This document shows, in pieces, positions 1 through 13,134 of a DNA stretch of 60,000 nt. Made by a program: the position numbers and the translations under genes. This stretch comes from Liolophura sinensis (lineage: Eukaryota; Mollusca; Polyplacophora; Chitonida; Chitonidae), in NCBI RefSeq assembly GCF_032854445.1, contig NC_088300.1, forward strand, positions 74,951,005 to 75,011,004. The letters are read 5' to 3'. The notes under the pieces were generated by a model. It had not been told where the DNA came from. It saw nothing but the letters and a program-made list of their open reading frames with translations, and ran no database searches. Position 1 is the stretch's first letter; every line of letters starts with the position of its first letter.

Positions 1-3000
1 GAGAGGTGACCAATGCACAGACAGCATACATGTAGACACAATCTGACTCTCCAACACATTTCAATAGGGAGAGCCATAATTATTTATGGTTAATTTCTTT
101 CTAAAAAAATCATAAATTAAATTGCTGAATGTCCATCAGTATTCTGAATCATTTACAAACCACTTCATCAATACTAGGTAAACTTTATTCCTGCATTATT
201 ACAGCTTCTTTGCATAACATCTGCACTGTTTTCATACTTCCCGCAACTATGTTTCCTAAACAATAATCTAAACCTATGATAACTTTAATCTAACAGCTTT
301 GCCACACAAGTTCTCTATACTTACAATGAGGTTATCATAAAGCTTCTCCACAGCATTCTCTGGATTGTCTATCTCCCCACAGAATTCTGAGACTTCAGCA
401 AAGACTTTGAGGACATCAAGCTCTACATTTACTTCATCTTCTGACGTGGTGAGCTCTGATAGCACGGGCAAAACATTCTCACACATGTAGTTCATAAAGG
501 CTTTAGAATGAACATTTTTCTGTGAAGGAAAGAAACAGGAGAAGTTAAAACTGTATACTGCTGTAAATTCAAACTCTTATTTAGGCTTTATCACAAGACT
601 GGTTTATGAGATGTAAAGAAAAGATTATAACCATGTAAAAATATTAGAAGTTATCAAAGGTCAAAGTCAAAAATCACATAGATTATTCAGCAGATCTGAG
701 TGTTGTAAAGTACAAAAAAAACAAAATCAATGGTTGTTTTTTAGTGATTGATGCCTGGTATTGCATAAACGGGATGCAGTCCTACTGTGGGATATATGGT
801 AAAACCACTACTGGATGTTACTTCACTGTTTTAGCCTTTAGGCCTTGTTAGTACCTGCGCATATACACACGACAATTCTGTAAAGTAGAGAATCCATCAT
901 GTTAGGCCTAGGCTGTCACACGCCTCATCACAATATGGCTGAAATGCTGTCACACAACAAGTAATAATAATCACTTTATTCCACAAAGTTCTGTCATCAT
1001 GCTTTCAAATGGTAAATTGGTAAATGTAGCTTTATGTAAGAGCTTTTTCCCCGTGGAACTCACAGAAAACAAAGGTATGGCCTGTTTGACACACTGTATA
1101 AACTTGTCCACCATATCTGGGTCTGAAGGCTGAAACATTTAAACACAAACATATTTTGGTCTATTCAGAAATAAGTGGGACACCAAATATATATGCATGA
1201 CTGTAAAAGGCTTGCATTTCTTTTGATTTGACTTATTTGATTGGTGTTTTACGCCATACTCAAGAATATTCCACTTACACGACGACGACCAGCATTATGG
1301 TGGGTGGGGCTTACATTTCAAATCATAAATGTTTAGTACCTTAAGATCTTAAAAGATAATCAGAAATACCACTTGTACATTTGAACACTACTTAGGTCTG
1401 CTTTGATACAAAGGTTTAACACCGCAAAACAGAATCTGAAAACAATAGCACTGGAAAATATACTTTGATTCCAAGCTCACTATTAATTAGTCAGTCTAAT
1501 AAAGTCAATATTAAACACCTTAATTTCCAGCACAAGGGTCTGGTTTTCAAACAAGTAATTTTGATTTGTGATTGTGAAACTGACTATCAGTAAGAAGGCA
1601 GTTTTATTTGTCTATCAGCATTTTCGATTGTTGTAAAATGAAATAGTTCAAATGCTGCACAAAACCACATAAAATTTGGGCAGATCAGATAAGAGCCAGC
1701 CTCAGTTGTGAAAAAATTCCCACATGTTGAGGCAAGTTTTCTCTGAAAGAGACAAATTTTTTTTACCACTCTCCCCGTTTGATACTGCAGTCTTGTGTTT
1801 TTACCATTACAGATGGTTCCCTATAGAAAAGCTACAAAAAAGCATCCCACAAATAAACAGAAACACTTTTTACTGTATTCACTTCGGTTTGAGTACATAA
1901 AGCAATGAATATGCAGATAAACAGACTCGTATTACCAAGGTAATAACAGTCCAGTAAATACTGGCAAAGAAACTAAAATTTCAAAGTGACTTTTGCTGTT
2001 ACTTAACAGTATTAGTTGGCCTGACCCAATCACATAATAAATGCATACATCTAAATGTACTAGTCAGACTGGATAATCACAAAAAAATTGCAGCCGCTTA
2101 CTTTGAAGGGTTCCTCCAGCTCAGCCAGTTCCACAACAGTTTCTACCAATTGTTGTCTCCCTTGAACAGTTCCCATTGTTTTCAATCCCTTCAGTACATT
2201 CATTATGGCTATAAATTCATCTTTGGTCACATCTTGCAAAACCTGCAAAATGAGTAATGTTTAAATTATGCAAACATTCTACCCTTAATGATCATTAATC
2301 ATGCTTGTATTACCAATCTTAGTTTGCTTTACTTACATAGACTATTCATAAAAGTTCACAACACTGAGAATGTGGTTTGTGTGACAGGCAGTTAAAGAAG
2401 TCAAAGCAGCTGCTTGTTCCTGTGTAATTAGATTACAGATACATATCAGAACAGAGTCCAACCTTTTTACACTCAGTCCAGATAAACTCTTCTGTATCCT
2501 TGTCCAGTTTGTCATCAGATAATGTCCGTAGTTTCACGGTCAGGAACTTGATGGCTTTCTCCCTGACCTGGTCTTCCACATCCTCTGCTTCTATCTGGGA
2601 GAATATCCCCTTTAATGTGTCTGAAGTGGAACACCCAAACATTATGTTGAAGAATTACAGGTTTATATCAGGTCAGGAAGTGACTATTAATAAAATATCA
2701 GACAAGTGGATCTCTACTTTGTCGTACTTGCTTTGTCAGGAGAATGAATCCGGTTTATCCCCTGTGCTGAAGCGAGACACCCTGCACTTGCCAAAGTCTG
2801 ATTGACATCATGAAGAACAGGAATGTACATGTATGTTTGGGCTTCACAATTTTTCAATAATATGATGAGGAGTCATTAAGTGTGTGTACATATACTGTGT
2901 CTTCTTGTGACAGAGCGAGTCCAACGTGGCAGGGCAAGTCCATGCCACCAAAGTGCTGCCGCCACTGTAGTCTCATGAGAAGACACTTGGCATGACAACC

Positions 3001-6000
3001 AACCCCAGTAACATTATACTGACACCAGTCCAACTAGTCCTGTGTCCTTTCTCTGGTATGACCCGACCCTGGTTTGATTCTGGGTTTCCCAACTCCCAAG
3101 GTGGAAGCTCTACCCGTTAGGCCACTGTTAGGCGACACAAGAGAGAAGGAAACTAAAATCTTGTTTCATGGCGTTCAAATGATATACATGCACAATACAG
3201 ATAGCTGGGGAGTTCAACATCAGTCTTCTAAACTTCTCCACTCATGCATTTAGCTAGTGAACCGTGCAGCCATGATTTGCACGGTCAGATCTGAAAAAAT
3301 ATTTCATGCAAGGCTCAGTTGTTCCTGTAACAAGCCATGCATATTACACTGTGTTGGCAAATAGGGAGTTTAATTAGCAGTAATTAGCCAAGCATGGAAT
3401 TCAGCGAAGACCAATGTCAGTGTTATCAACAACAACAAAGGTGCAAGGAGCCAGTTTCGCACGGAACTTTGCTGATCCCGAGCTCAAAGCTAAGCTGGGC
3501 GTTCCTACCCCCTAACGCCCAGCTTCAGTCATATGGACATCTACGAGAACAATTTCACACAAAAAAAAAACAGCTCGAACCCTACCTTATTTTTGCTATC
3601 CGCCCATTTCCTGAAACGCCCGAAAATGTAATAACTCAAAGCCAGCATTGGTAAGACATCTTTCAACAGTAATCCAGCCGTTTAAGCTTTCGAATCAGAC
3701 AACTCAAATCAATGTCTGCCGCGTTTGGAATTTTTTTTTTCAACTTCAAGCAAGGTGATGGGTCGCGAAAATTTTATCCTGCCCAACATTCTCATTATTT
3801 ATTGGCCCATCACCCTGCCCGTGGATAGTAACAATCCCTGATCCCATAAGATACGGTCTTTGATTGGTTGGAATTTAACCTGTTCGCTAGTAAAACAGCT
3901 GTTATCTAATCGGTTGTAGTTTGGCTAGTCGAAATAACCGCTGGCTGGCCGGCCCGTGGATAGTAAAATCTTTGCCAGGCTGGTAGGAGTTGCATAGCAA
4001 AGTCCGGCAGGCCAGCTAAATTTTAAACATATATACAAACTCTGGTGAATTAGGGCATGATGGGTAAACAAACTGGGTGTTCATTCGTCTTTAGTTTGAT
4101 CAATCTTCGGCATGCTGGTAAAAGTGAAAGAATAGTAAATACCAACACATGCTGGCTTCCACAGAATGTCACTATGATACACTCCATCCCATTGGCTATG
4201 TCTCTGCCAATGAATGTCAATGAATGAGCTTCTAACAAATTGTTGGAAATGTGTTCAACAACACAATGGCAGTTTAACAGCTACAGCAACAGTAGCAGTT
4301 CTGACCGGCTTCAGAGGATGATCAAAAGCGAAACATATCCAAATCTAATGGGAAGTTTGCAACATAGGACTGTGAAAAGAGATGCTTGAAGACACTTTTG
4401 TAAAAATGTTTTGCTGGCTATTACTATTAAATAGCGAAGAAACACTAGAAGCGGCAGGAATCGGGATGACTTTAAAATAAAAGCTTGCTTGTAATTTTAA
4501 AAACATGGAGCACATCTATGGAACTAAAGGGAAGATTTTAATGTGACATGATACTACATGCAAGGTTAAACGTCACAACAATTTAGCAAATTCATTACAA
4601 ATGCCAGCATCTATACAAGCCGATTTCAGTGTTCTGTACCTGAAAGCTTTGGTCTGAGGATGGCTTATATTTTCCTTCGGTATTTATAGATAGGGTCTAT
4701 GCCAAACATATTAAAATATTAAAAGTTCACAGCTGATTTCCTGGTTCCAATCCTCTAGTACTTGGACTCCTTAATGTCTTTTTTTCATATCATTAGTAAC
4801 CCATCACATGTACACGTATTTCTTTGAAAATAGACATTAATACACTATATAGGCCTAATACATGATATAGGGGGCCTATCAGAACAACCTACAATGTTAA
4901 ATCTGATTCACATGGTGCATTTTCCTATTTGAGGAAAGGTTCCTTCATTTCCATGTAAAATTTCCCTGCTGGCCTCTTGATTTTCAGGGCATTCGGAGCC
5001 CAGTGAAACTTTGGATGTGGCTTACTGGATTAATTTTCTCTTAATACTTACCTTTTTATCATTTAAAAATCAAGGTACATATAAATGTGTAAATATGTCA
5101 AAGGTGATAGTCTAGATTTGCACGAGACAATGAAATGAAACAAAAATACCACTTTTCATCAAATTTTCATTCTTAACTCTTTTTTTTCTCAAAAAGTTGA
5201 TCCTGTTTATAATTTTTTTTGACCACTAAATTCACTCTGAAGGTATCAGAGACAATCTAGAAACCAAGAGTTCCAGGGACCTAGGTGGCCCCTGAACCCC
5301 AGCCTGCAGGCTCCCTGCACTCCAACCTGTCTCCCATCGCTACACTTGGTAGAAGGAAATGCACTCTCTAAAATTTTTTTTGCTTTCCCATCTTAACAAT
5401 TCCTGGCTAGCACACTGTCTCCACTATTCTGAGGAGTTCAGAAATAATAAGAGAGATTTATCTTAATCATAAAGCTTACCTTTTGCATTGATGTTGAGCA
5501 GTGTGAGGAGAGAGGACTGTACGAGGCTGACCTCAGCAGGATCCTCCCACTGCAACAGCTGGGTCAGGGCCTCTGCTATCTTAGCTACATGCTCAGGCAA
5601 CGCCTTACATAATGTAGGCAGGTCTTTCACAGCTTGGCGACGAATCTGAAAAAAACAGAACCATGTGCTTAAATATTAAACTTTACTGACATCTGTACTA
5701 CAAAATAAGAAGTAATAAATGTTAATGTAAAAATGAATAATTATTCATTTTTCTACCTGAAACAAATGGAACTTCAATTCTCAATAACATTATAATTAGA
5801 AAAAATATAGCTTTATAATCATGATATACATGACTGTATGTGATAGAATTTTTCATACACCCCTTAAATAGGTTAGCTGAAATAGATACGGTGAGTTTTA
5901 TTTGTGCAAACTGTACCGCACTGTCATCATCCTCGCAGAGATCAAACAACGCATTAATGGCCTGTCCTGCCTGCTCTGGGAAGTATTTGAAGAAACGGGC

Positions 6001-6744
6001 AATGAACTGGGAGGCTAGACGTTTCTCACTGGGATTCCCTTTTGTAGCACTTATTATAAAAGAATATTCATCCTTGTGCTATAAAAGAGAAAGAAGAAAA
6101 AATGAAACAAGGAAACACACACATGACATAATAATACAAAACAGTCTTTAGAACAGAGTATAGAAATACAAGAATACAATCATATCTGCTTGAACCTGTG
6201 TATGAAGTTGCTGCCATGTGGGGACTATGACATTACGTACCTCTTCTTGCATTGTAGTCTTGTAACTACCCACTTAGGCCTAAATCAGAGATATATATTT
6301 GCAGCCAGACTGTCGAAAAACCCATTTGACATATCTCACACGAATATGTAAAATCTTATATACAATGTCAGGTGCATGTGCTTCTTTTACAAACCCTCAT
6401 TACCTAGAAACATGCTAATTTCTGGCTTCTAAGATTGCCAATTATACACTGTTCTGAAACTGGAATGTCTTGGTCATCAGGCCTAACCAACAGCTTCTTC
6501 ATCAGTATAGACATAGTCAATAAGTGGCTTCTACACTTGATTTTCTGCACCAAATGTAAAATGATCGAATAATGAAGACATGTTAACCTTCCACGGGACA
6601 GGTCTAAGTAAGTTGTACATAGATCAAAGCGCTTTTAGTTTACGTTGTTGTTGTTGTCGTTGCCGGCAAACCTACCTCTCCAGCTTTGTCTTTGGCATCG
6701 GCCAGAGTACCAAAGCTCTGATAAAGTTTTTCAACAGTTGCCAT
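1..6744 (-). CDS. API5: Apoptosis inhibitor 5 (API5/AAC-11), 5' seven coding exons, gene continues beyond left edge
   Basis: API5 is a nuclear helical-repeat (HEAT/ARM-like) survival factor that counters E2F1-driven apoptosis and binds Acinus (family knowledge). Seven exons on the minus strand join in frame with GT/AG junctions: 6676-6744 (ATG at 6744), 5917-6078, 5480-5645, 2463-2620, 2102-2242, 1064-1129 and 325-519, together 319 residues. The product follows vertebrate API5 almost without gaps: MATVEKLYQSFGTLADA at the start, KRLASQFIARFFKYFPE, IRRQAVKDLP, REKAIKFLTVKLRTL, GRQQLVETVVELAELEEPF, PSDPDMVDKFIQC and CENVLPVLSELTT. The 2463 donor (GTTGGA) is weak but phase and homology fix it. 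The last donor is at 324 (GTAAGT). The remaining exons, which in the family carry the leucine zipper and nuclear localisation signal (about 500 residues in all), lie left of position 1. All introns hold ordinary AT-rich sequence. No lesion is seen. Confidence 0.93.
1219..1312 (-). mobile_element. SINE 3' fragment in an API5 intron
   Basis: The stretch reads TTATTTGATTGGTGTTTTAC, then ACTCAAGAATATTCCACTTA and CAGCATTATGGTGGGTGGGG. This is the reverse complement of the 3' body of the window's recurrent tRNA-headed SINE. The tRNA-like head is missing. It lies between the API5 exons at 1064-1129 and 2102-2242, in the same orientation as the gene. Confidence 0.8.
2643..5479 (-). other. Large API5 intron (between the 5480-5645 and 2463-2620 exons)
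   Basis: About 2.8 kb of intron without recognisable coding homology. Short open frames at 3394-3654 and 4050-4238 show no domain and are taken as chance. The intron starts at a GTAAGC donor (5479) and ends at a TTCCACTTCAG acceptor (2621). Confidence 0.6.
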
Positions 6745-6942
6745 CAGAGCACAGAGGTGCACACAAAAGCCACAACTTCAAATCCAGATCTCAAGGATTA
6801 GATTGCATTAAGTTAAACACGTTTCACGCCGCTTTCGACAATGCGCTTTTCGCGTCACCGGATGTAGAAATGCCCTGATGACTCGTACATTTCACTATTA
6901 TGATACAAAACTCCAACCCACAGTTGCACGGTTCTGTTCAAC
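6745..6942 (-). promoter_or_regulatory. API5 5' flank, probable promoter squeezed against a transposon end
   Basis: About 200 bp separate the API5 start codon (6744) from the inverted terminus of the large transposon. The segment around 6815-6865 has several CpGs (CGCCGCTTTCGACAATGCGC). No clear TATA box or initiator can be named. If API5 has no further upstream non-coding exon, its core promoter must lie here; this is inference from position only. Confidence 0.3.
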
Positions 6943-7017
6943 AGTACTCGTCAGCCTACATCCACGAAGGGAACGGAAGTACATCCACCAGGAGAACGGA
7001 CATCCATCAGGAGGACG
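6943..7017 (+). repeat. Left terminal inverted repeat of the KDZ-like element
   Basis: From AGTACTCGTCAGCCTACATC inward there are three spaced copies of a motif ACATCCA(C/T)(C/G)AGGAGAACGG. The reverse complement of 22440-22512 begins AGCACTGGGCAGCCTACATC and carries the same three-motif order, with small indels between motifs. The same core (ACATCCACGAGGAGGACGG) is the heart of the 53-bp array unit. Confidence 0.75.
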
Positions 7018-7159
7018 TTGCAGTGCGCATGACCATACATATGGCGCGAAATGCAAAGTAGTGGGGTATAGTTACACATTTGTGTTCAGTAAAAAGACAT
7101 ACGGATTATATCACTGTATATCTGACACCATTAACTTAAATTTTATTTACTACAGTGCT

Positions 7160-7278
7160 TCCCCAAATTATCGAACTATCGACAACAGATGATGAGTAAG
7201 ACAAGGTATGTTATAAATTATCGGTATAAATTATCAAACTTTCGACGACAGATGATGAATAAGACAAGGTATTCTATA
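7160..7278 (+). repeat. Two-copy tandem duplication (~72 bp)
   Basis: AAATTATCGAACTATCGACA with the following CAGATGATGAGTAAGACAAG recurs as AAATTATCAAACTTTCGACG with CAGATGATGAATAAGACAAG. It lies between the left terminus and the left 53-bp array, inside the transposon. No function is visible. Confidence 0.7.
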
Positions 7279-7378
7279 TCATAAGGATACAACAGCCCAA
7301 GGCCTCTCCAGGCCCGTTTTCCCGACATGGGGTTCATAGGCCTATAGGGCTATACAATATACAGGTACTTGGTATTTA

Positions 7379-9530
7379 ACTTATTTAACTTCCTGCAGGT
7401 ATAAAATACAACATCCACGAGGAGGACGGTGGCTTATTTAACTTCCTGCAGGTATAAAATACAACATCCACGAGGAGGACGGTGGCTTATTTAACTTCCT
7501 GCAGGTATAAAATACAACATCCACGAGGAGGACGGTGGCTAATTTAACTTCCTGTAGGTATAAAGAACAACATCCACGAGGAGGACGGTGGCTACTTTAC
7601 CTTTCTCCAGGTATAAAGTACAACATCCACGAGGAGGACGGTGGCTTATTTAACTTCCTGCAGGTATAAAATACAACATCCACGAGGAGGACGGTGGCTA
7701 ATTTAACTTCCTGTAGGTATAAAGTACAACATCCACGAGGAGGACGGTGGCTAATTTAACTTCCTGTAGGTATAAAGTACAACATCCACGAGGAGGACGG
7801 TGGCTACTTTACCTTTCTCCAGGTATAAAGTACAACATCCACGAAGAGGACGGTGGCTAATTTAACTTCCTGTAGGTATAAAATACAACATCCACGAGGA
7901 GGACGGTGGCTAATTTAACTTCCGGTAGGTATAAAGTACAACATCCTCGAGGAGGACGGTGGCTTATTTAACTTCCTGCAGATATAAAATACAACATTCA
8001 CGAGGAGGACGGCGGCTAATTTAACTTTCTCCAGGTATAAAATACAACATCCTCAAGGAGAACGGCGGCTACTTTACCTTTCTCCAGGTATAAAATACAA
8101 CATCCACGAGGAGGACGGTGGCTAATTTAACTTCCTGCAGGTATAAAGTACAACATCCACGAGGAGGACGGCGGCTACTTTGCCTTTCTGAAGGTATAAA
8201 GTACAACATCCACGAGGAGGACGGTGGCTAATTTACATTCCTGCAGGTATAAAGTACAACATCCACGAGGAGGACGGTGGCTAATTTACCTTCATATAGG
8301 TATAAAGTACAACATCCACGAGGAGGACGGTGGCTACTTTACCTTTCTCCAGGTATAAAGTACAGCATCCACGAGGAGGACGGTGGCTAATTTACCTTTC
8401 TCCAGGTATAAAGTACAACATCCACGAGGAGGACGGTGGCTTATTTAAATTCCTGCAGGTATAAAGTATAACATCCACGAGGAGAACGGTGGCTTATTTA
8501 ACTTCCTGCAGGTATAAAGTACAACATCCACGAGGAGGACGGTGGCTAATTTACCTTCATATAGGTATAAAGTACAACATCCACGAGGAGGACGGTGGCT
8601 AATTTACCTTCGTATAGGTATAAAGTACAACATTCACGAGGAGGACGGTGGCTTATTTAACTTCCTGCAGGTATAAAGTACAACACCCACGAGGAGGACG
8701 GTGGCTAATTTACCTTCATATAGGTATAAAGTACAACATTCACGAGGAGGACGGTGGCTAATTTAACTTCCTGCAGGTATAAAGTACAACATCCACGAGG
8801 AGGACGGTGGCTAATCTACCTTCCTCCAGGTATCAGGTACAACATCCATGAGGAGGACGGTGGATGCTTTGCCTTCCTATAGGTACAGAGTACAACATCC
8901 ACGAGGAGGACGGTGGCTAATTTACATCCCTATATGTATAAAGTACAACATCCACGAGGAGGACGGTGACTAATTTATGTTCCTGCAGGTATAAAGTACA
9001 ACATCCACGAGGAGGGCGGTGGCTTCTTTACCTTCCTTTAGCTATAAAGTACAACATCCACGAGAAGGAGAGTGGCTAATTTATCTTCCTATAGGTATGA
9101 AGTACAACATCCACAAGGAGGACGGTGGCTTATTTACATCCCTATAAGTATAAGGTACAACATCCACGAGGAGGACGGTGGCTAATTTACATTCCTGCAG
9201 GTATAAAGTACAACATCCACGAGGAGGACAGTGCCTAATTTATCTTCCTATAGGTATAAGATACAACATCCACGAGGAGGACGGTGACTAATTTAAGTTC
9301 CTATAAGTTTAAAGTACAAAATCCATGAGGAGGACGATGGCTAATTTACCTTTCTGCAGGTATAAAGTACAACATCAATGAGGAGGACGATGACTAATTT
9401 ATGTCCCTATAGGTATAAAGTACAACATCCATAAGGAGGACGGTGGTTAATTGACGTTCCTACAGGTATCAGGTACAAAATCCACGAGGAGGACGGTGAC
9501 TAATTTACCATCCTTTTTCTCCGCAGATGG
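7379..9530 (+). repeat. Left 53-bp minisatellite array (~40 copies)
   Basis: The unit is 53 bp, with the blocks TATTTAACTTCCTGCAGG, TATAAAGTACAACATCC and ACGAGGAGGACGGTGGC. Period 53 holds throughout, and units differ by a few substitutions, most often in the CTGCAGG/CTCCAGG/ATATAGG part. The ACATCCACGAGGAGGACGG core is the most constant. Divergence rises towards the inner end (after about 8820). The reverse complement of this unit makes up the array at 19905-22218. There is no open reading frame through it. Confidence 0.95.
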
Positions 9531-11117
9531 GAAAAGCCCAACACGAACGAGGACAAACCGATTTTGCCTTTCTCTACATGTATGTAGATGAGAAAATTTT
9601 TACAGAGGCTTAGAATATAATCCTCGAATCACAGAATATGAGAAATCCAGTGACCACCAATTCCGGACAGTTGAATAAAAAAGTGAACAACCACATTATA
9701 GTTTAAATATATGTATTTTAAGGAGCCCTCGCGCAGTGCCATAACCCATCCCCATGGAGAATTTGCCAACAGAAAACTCTAATTTAACAAGTTCCTTTCC
9801 CTAAAACTGGTTACAACATTGTATTCATTGGGTTTGCAAAAGCCTTTACAGAAAAACTATTATAAACTGAAGAACGCTTTACTGAGATGTAAGAATAAAA
9901 GTTGTGTTTTAATACATATGCTGCAGTACCCTAGGCAAGTTTATTAGTGTATTAACTCTCTTGTACATTCTAAGATTCCATACATGTGTAAGTGAGGCAA
10001 TGAATGGTATGGCGGTGGAATGGAAAATACATTATAGGTGTAGGCTATATGTACAAGGCATATAGAAATGATACAATGATAACAATGATCTAAAATACAC
10101 ATTGTCAACTCATCAGTCATCTATTATTTACATACACAGCATGCCAGTTACGATTCAGTACTGCTGATTAAGCGGTGTGCTCTTAATTGTTCACTTTTTT
10201 TTAAGTGCCGTGTGAAACGATGAATGTTCAGTTTGACAGCATATTCGTCTTGTTTCTTGTAAAGATATGTGCAGTTTGTTGGATACAAGTAGTGCGACTA
10301 CATCCCGAACCAAAGCTTCCTTACATCTCCTATTCCTGACTGTCCCTTCGTACCTACAAAGAAAAAATGTGAACAGAATGCAATCCTGTTAAAGACTTCC
10401 TATTCATTTGTAAAAGACTGAAATCTGGAAATGTATATAGATTGCCACTAATTAAACATATATGCCTGCACACTTTTTAGCAAGTCATGCCCGGAACAAA
10501 ATTATGAAATTATAATGATAAATAATTAAACACACATCTACATGTAAATGACTATTTGATGACTGCAATATTCTTAGTTACTTTCCTCCTTTTTATGGCT
10601 TTAGTCTTGTCAAATGTTTATACACATTTGAACAGTCTGTATATAGATAACTTGAAAGCTGGAAAGCCATTCCGATACTACTCCATGCATAACTGGAGCC
10701 AAAATAGCCATATCTAATTATACCAAAAAATAAAAACAAACAGATAAAATACAAGGTAAATACAAACCCATCCACATTTAAAATCTTCTGAATTCGCTCG
10801 GTTCCTGATAGCTGGACTAGCTTGTGTACAAGTGCTTTAACTCTGATAGAGTGGAGCCCAAAAGTATGTTCTCTTGGACTTTAGTATCCGTTAATCCACA
10901 GGATGATGGTTCCCCACGTCCACTTTCAGAAGTATTGGCGATCTCTTCATTCGTCTCGCCATGTTCATACTCCCAGTCGACAACAATTTCAGATTAAACA
11001 GGCGTCTGGATGGTGTCATCCGTCAGTGTGGGTTGCACAACTTCGGTTAGATATTTTCTGATTGTAGAACAATCCCTGTCCAAATCTTGTCGTTTGTTTA
11101 CGAAGGAGTTCTCGGTT
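9531..11117 (-). other. Transposon interior 3' of the transposase gene
   Basis: No gene is recognised. A minus-strand stretch at about 10900-11115 is open in a frame different from the last transposase exon and reads as acidic, low-complexity sequence (SSETSDETENSF, then after a TAA, WEYEHGETNEEI). It could be the decayed C-terminal tail or a further exon, but no homology supports this. The rest (9531-10860) is AT-rich and featureless. Confidence 0.4.
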
Positions 11118-12154
11118 TCATCTGACGTTTCTGAGCTGTATAATGAGTCGAAAAAGAAAAATATGTTTGACCGGGGACATGTTATTTAAATAATAGATGT
11201 CCCGTTTCAGAGAGCTGAAGAGTTGCTCCACCGCTTGGGTGTCAATGATTCCACTAAGCTCAGGTAGCAGGGAACACCGTCGGAGTATCTCTTGCCTGCT
11301 CTTACAGTTTTCTTGGTGGAACCAGTCTATGAGCACATAGTGTACGTCAGATCCTGTGACGGGGTTTTTGTTCGATTCGACACAGTCGGGGGAAAAAATG
11401 GGATTTGTCAGAAATTCGGCCCCGCAATCCAGCTCTCTTTTTTCGGCTCTTGCAATGTTTAAATTTGTATCAGGTGCCAGTCTTCCTTCGTTTGGGGAAT
11501 AAAAATGTGGAACTATTTTGTTGGCCTGTCTTGCCAGTAGATACGCTATGTCGCAGATGGTGATATTAGGTCGATGTTTCATAGATCTTTCGATGTCGAG
11601 ATAATCCCTTGAACTTTCAGATCGCAGCAGGCTTTTAATGGCATAAACAACACCGTGATGGCAACAACCAACCGCCCATCCTCCTAGAAGAATAAAGAAC
11701 GTATTTAAGGATAATAAACTTCTTGATGGCTGAGTGATTTTAAGCGTCACAGCCAAAGAGAACGATTTAATAAATACAATGGCAGTTTAACTGATGTTGT
11801 ATCACCTAAAAATGCTCATGTGAGGAAACCTGCCATGTTTATACTTGGCCATATCTAATTGAGTTTATGCGGTTCACTCCAGGTGTCCAAGTTAAGGAAT
11901 AATTAGGCGGTATTGCGTCTTCTCACCAGAGCATCCAAATAATTTCTCATAAGCCTTGTCGAATGCCCCACGTGAAATCGACATGTCTCTCAACCTCCTG
12001 ATCATATCAACAGAGGACCCTTCTGCTTTAACACCCACTTCACGACACATTTTTCGGATTGTCGACACCTGTCAAAAGATATGAGAATTTTTTTGGTTTG
12101 AGCTGTGTTGAAGCTTTTATGTTCATCATTATTTCTTTACAGTCTTTATAAATA

Positions 12155-12265
12155 TGGTCGTGGGTTTCCCCCGGGCTCTGCCCATAATGCTGGCCGCCGT
12201 CAGCATAAGTGAAATATTCTTGAGTACGGCGTAAAACACCAATCAAATAAATAACTAAATCTTCA
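12155..12265 (+). mobile_element. SINE 3' fragment in a transposase intron
   Basis: Reads GTGGGTTTCCCCCGGGCTCT, then AATGCTGGCCGCCGTCAGCA, AAATATTCTTGAGTACGGCG and the tail CACCAATCAAATAAATAACT. This is the 3' half of the recurrent SINE, opposite in orientation to the transposase gene, with a short internal deletion after GGGCTCTGCCC. Confidence 0.85.
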
Positions 12266-12760
12266 TAATACTATTCCACCCTATATATCCGCGAAATTTA
12301 AATCCAGCGAATTTGTTTTCGAAGCAAATCACCGAAAATTAATGTCAGAGAAAAAAGGCATTTGCATTATACAGATAAACGTTGAGAGAATATAGGATAA
12401 AATATCCCCAGATAAGTACATGCACTTTGAAGTAAGTGCAAATACCCTTAACTCTTAAACGTTCTCTTTTCACTTGAGTGCATACAGTAAATTGTTATTA
12501 CATCCTACACTGGAAATACCTTTTCATCCTTTAACATGTTCATGATGGTTTCTTCTGGCATCGGTTCGGACACGGGGTCTTCATTATCCTTGTTTATACT
12601 TTGAGAACATTTCTTTATTTCCGTGTTGTAAATCAAGTCACCACTGCGAGAGTTTTCGCCAATCCAAGGACTCCAAAACTCGTAAGACAGAGTTATGGTA
12701 TTTTGTTCTAAAGCAAGGGAGAACAACCTGTTAGTAGTTAACCTCATTTGCTAATCACCT

Positions 12761-12892
12761 GGGCCCTGTTCCACAAAGCAGTCGTAAACTAGGTTGATTG
12801 TAACTACCATGACAACTCATGTTAAAGAGATAGGTAGCTATGGTAGTTACAATCAGCTTAGCCTACGTTTGCTTTGGGCCCTGTTCCACAAA
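12761..12892. mobile_element. Foldback MITE with 37-bp arms
   Basis: 12774-12810 and 12840-12876 are imperfect inverted repeats (CAAAGC...GATTGTAACTACCAT against its complement) around a 29-bp loop. A direct 17-bp repeat, GGGCCCTGTTCCACAAA, lies at 12761-12777 and 12876-12892. It sits in the intron between the 13743-13944 and 12520-12707 transposase exons. No coding capacity. Confidence 0.7.
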
Positions 12893-13134
12893 ACAGCCTT
12901 CTTTTGAACATATCTCGGAATAAAAAACAAGGATGCACATAACCGTAAAAGAGCGAGAAATTGCGCCAAAATGTACAAAATGCAATAACTGCTCCCTGAG
13001 CGGAAACAGAATTAGTGCAGATCTGCTCATGCGCACTGCAAGCCATCATGGCTGATCGTGGTGATATAATTAACGAGCATACATTTTGTTCACATAAATA
13101 ACCAGACAAATGTAGGGCACCTATCACAAAGAGG

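Noticed and set aside
6580-7192. Plus-strand frames at 6580-6878 and 6878-7192
   Set aside because: They run antisense through API5 exon 1 or across the transposon terminus and have no homology or splice context.
7379-9530. CRISPR-like regular repeat array
   Set aside because: Units are contiguous 53-mers that differ by point changes throughout; there are no constant repeats with unique spacers, and the context is an intron-bearing animal genome.
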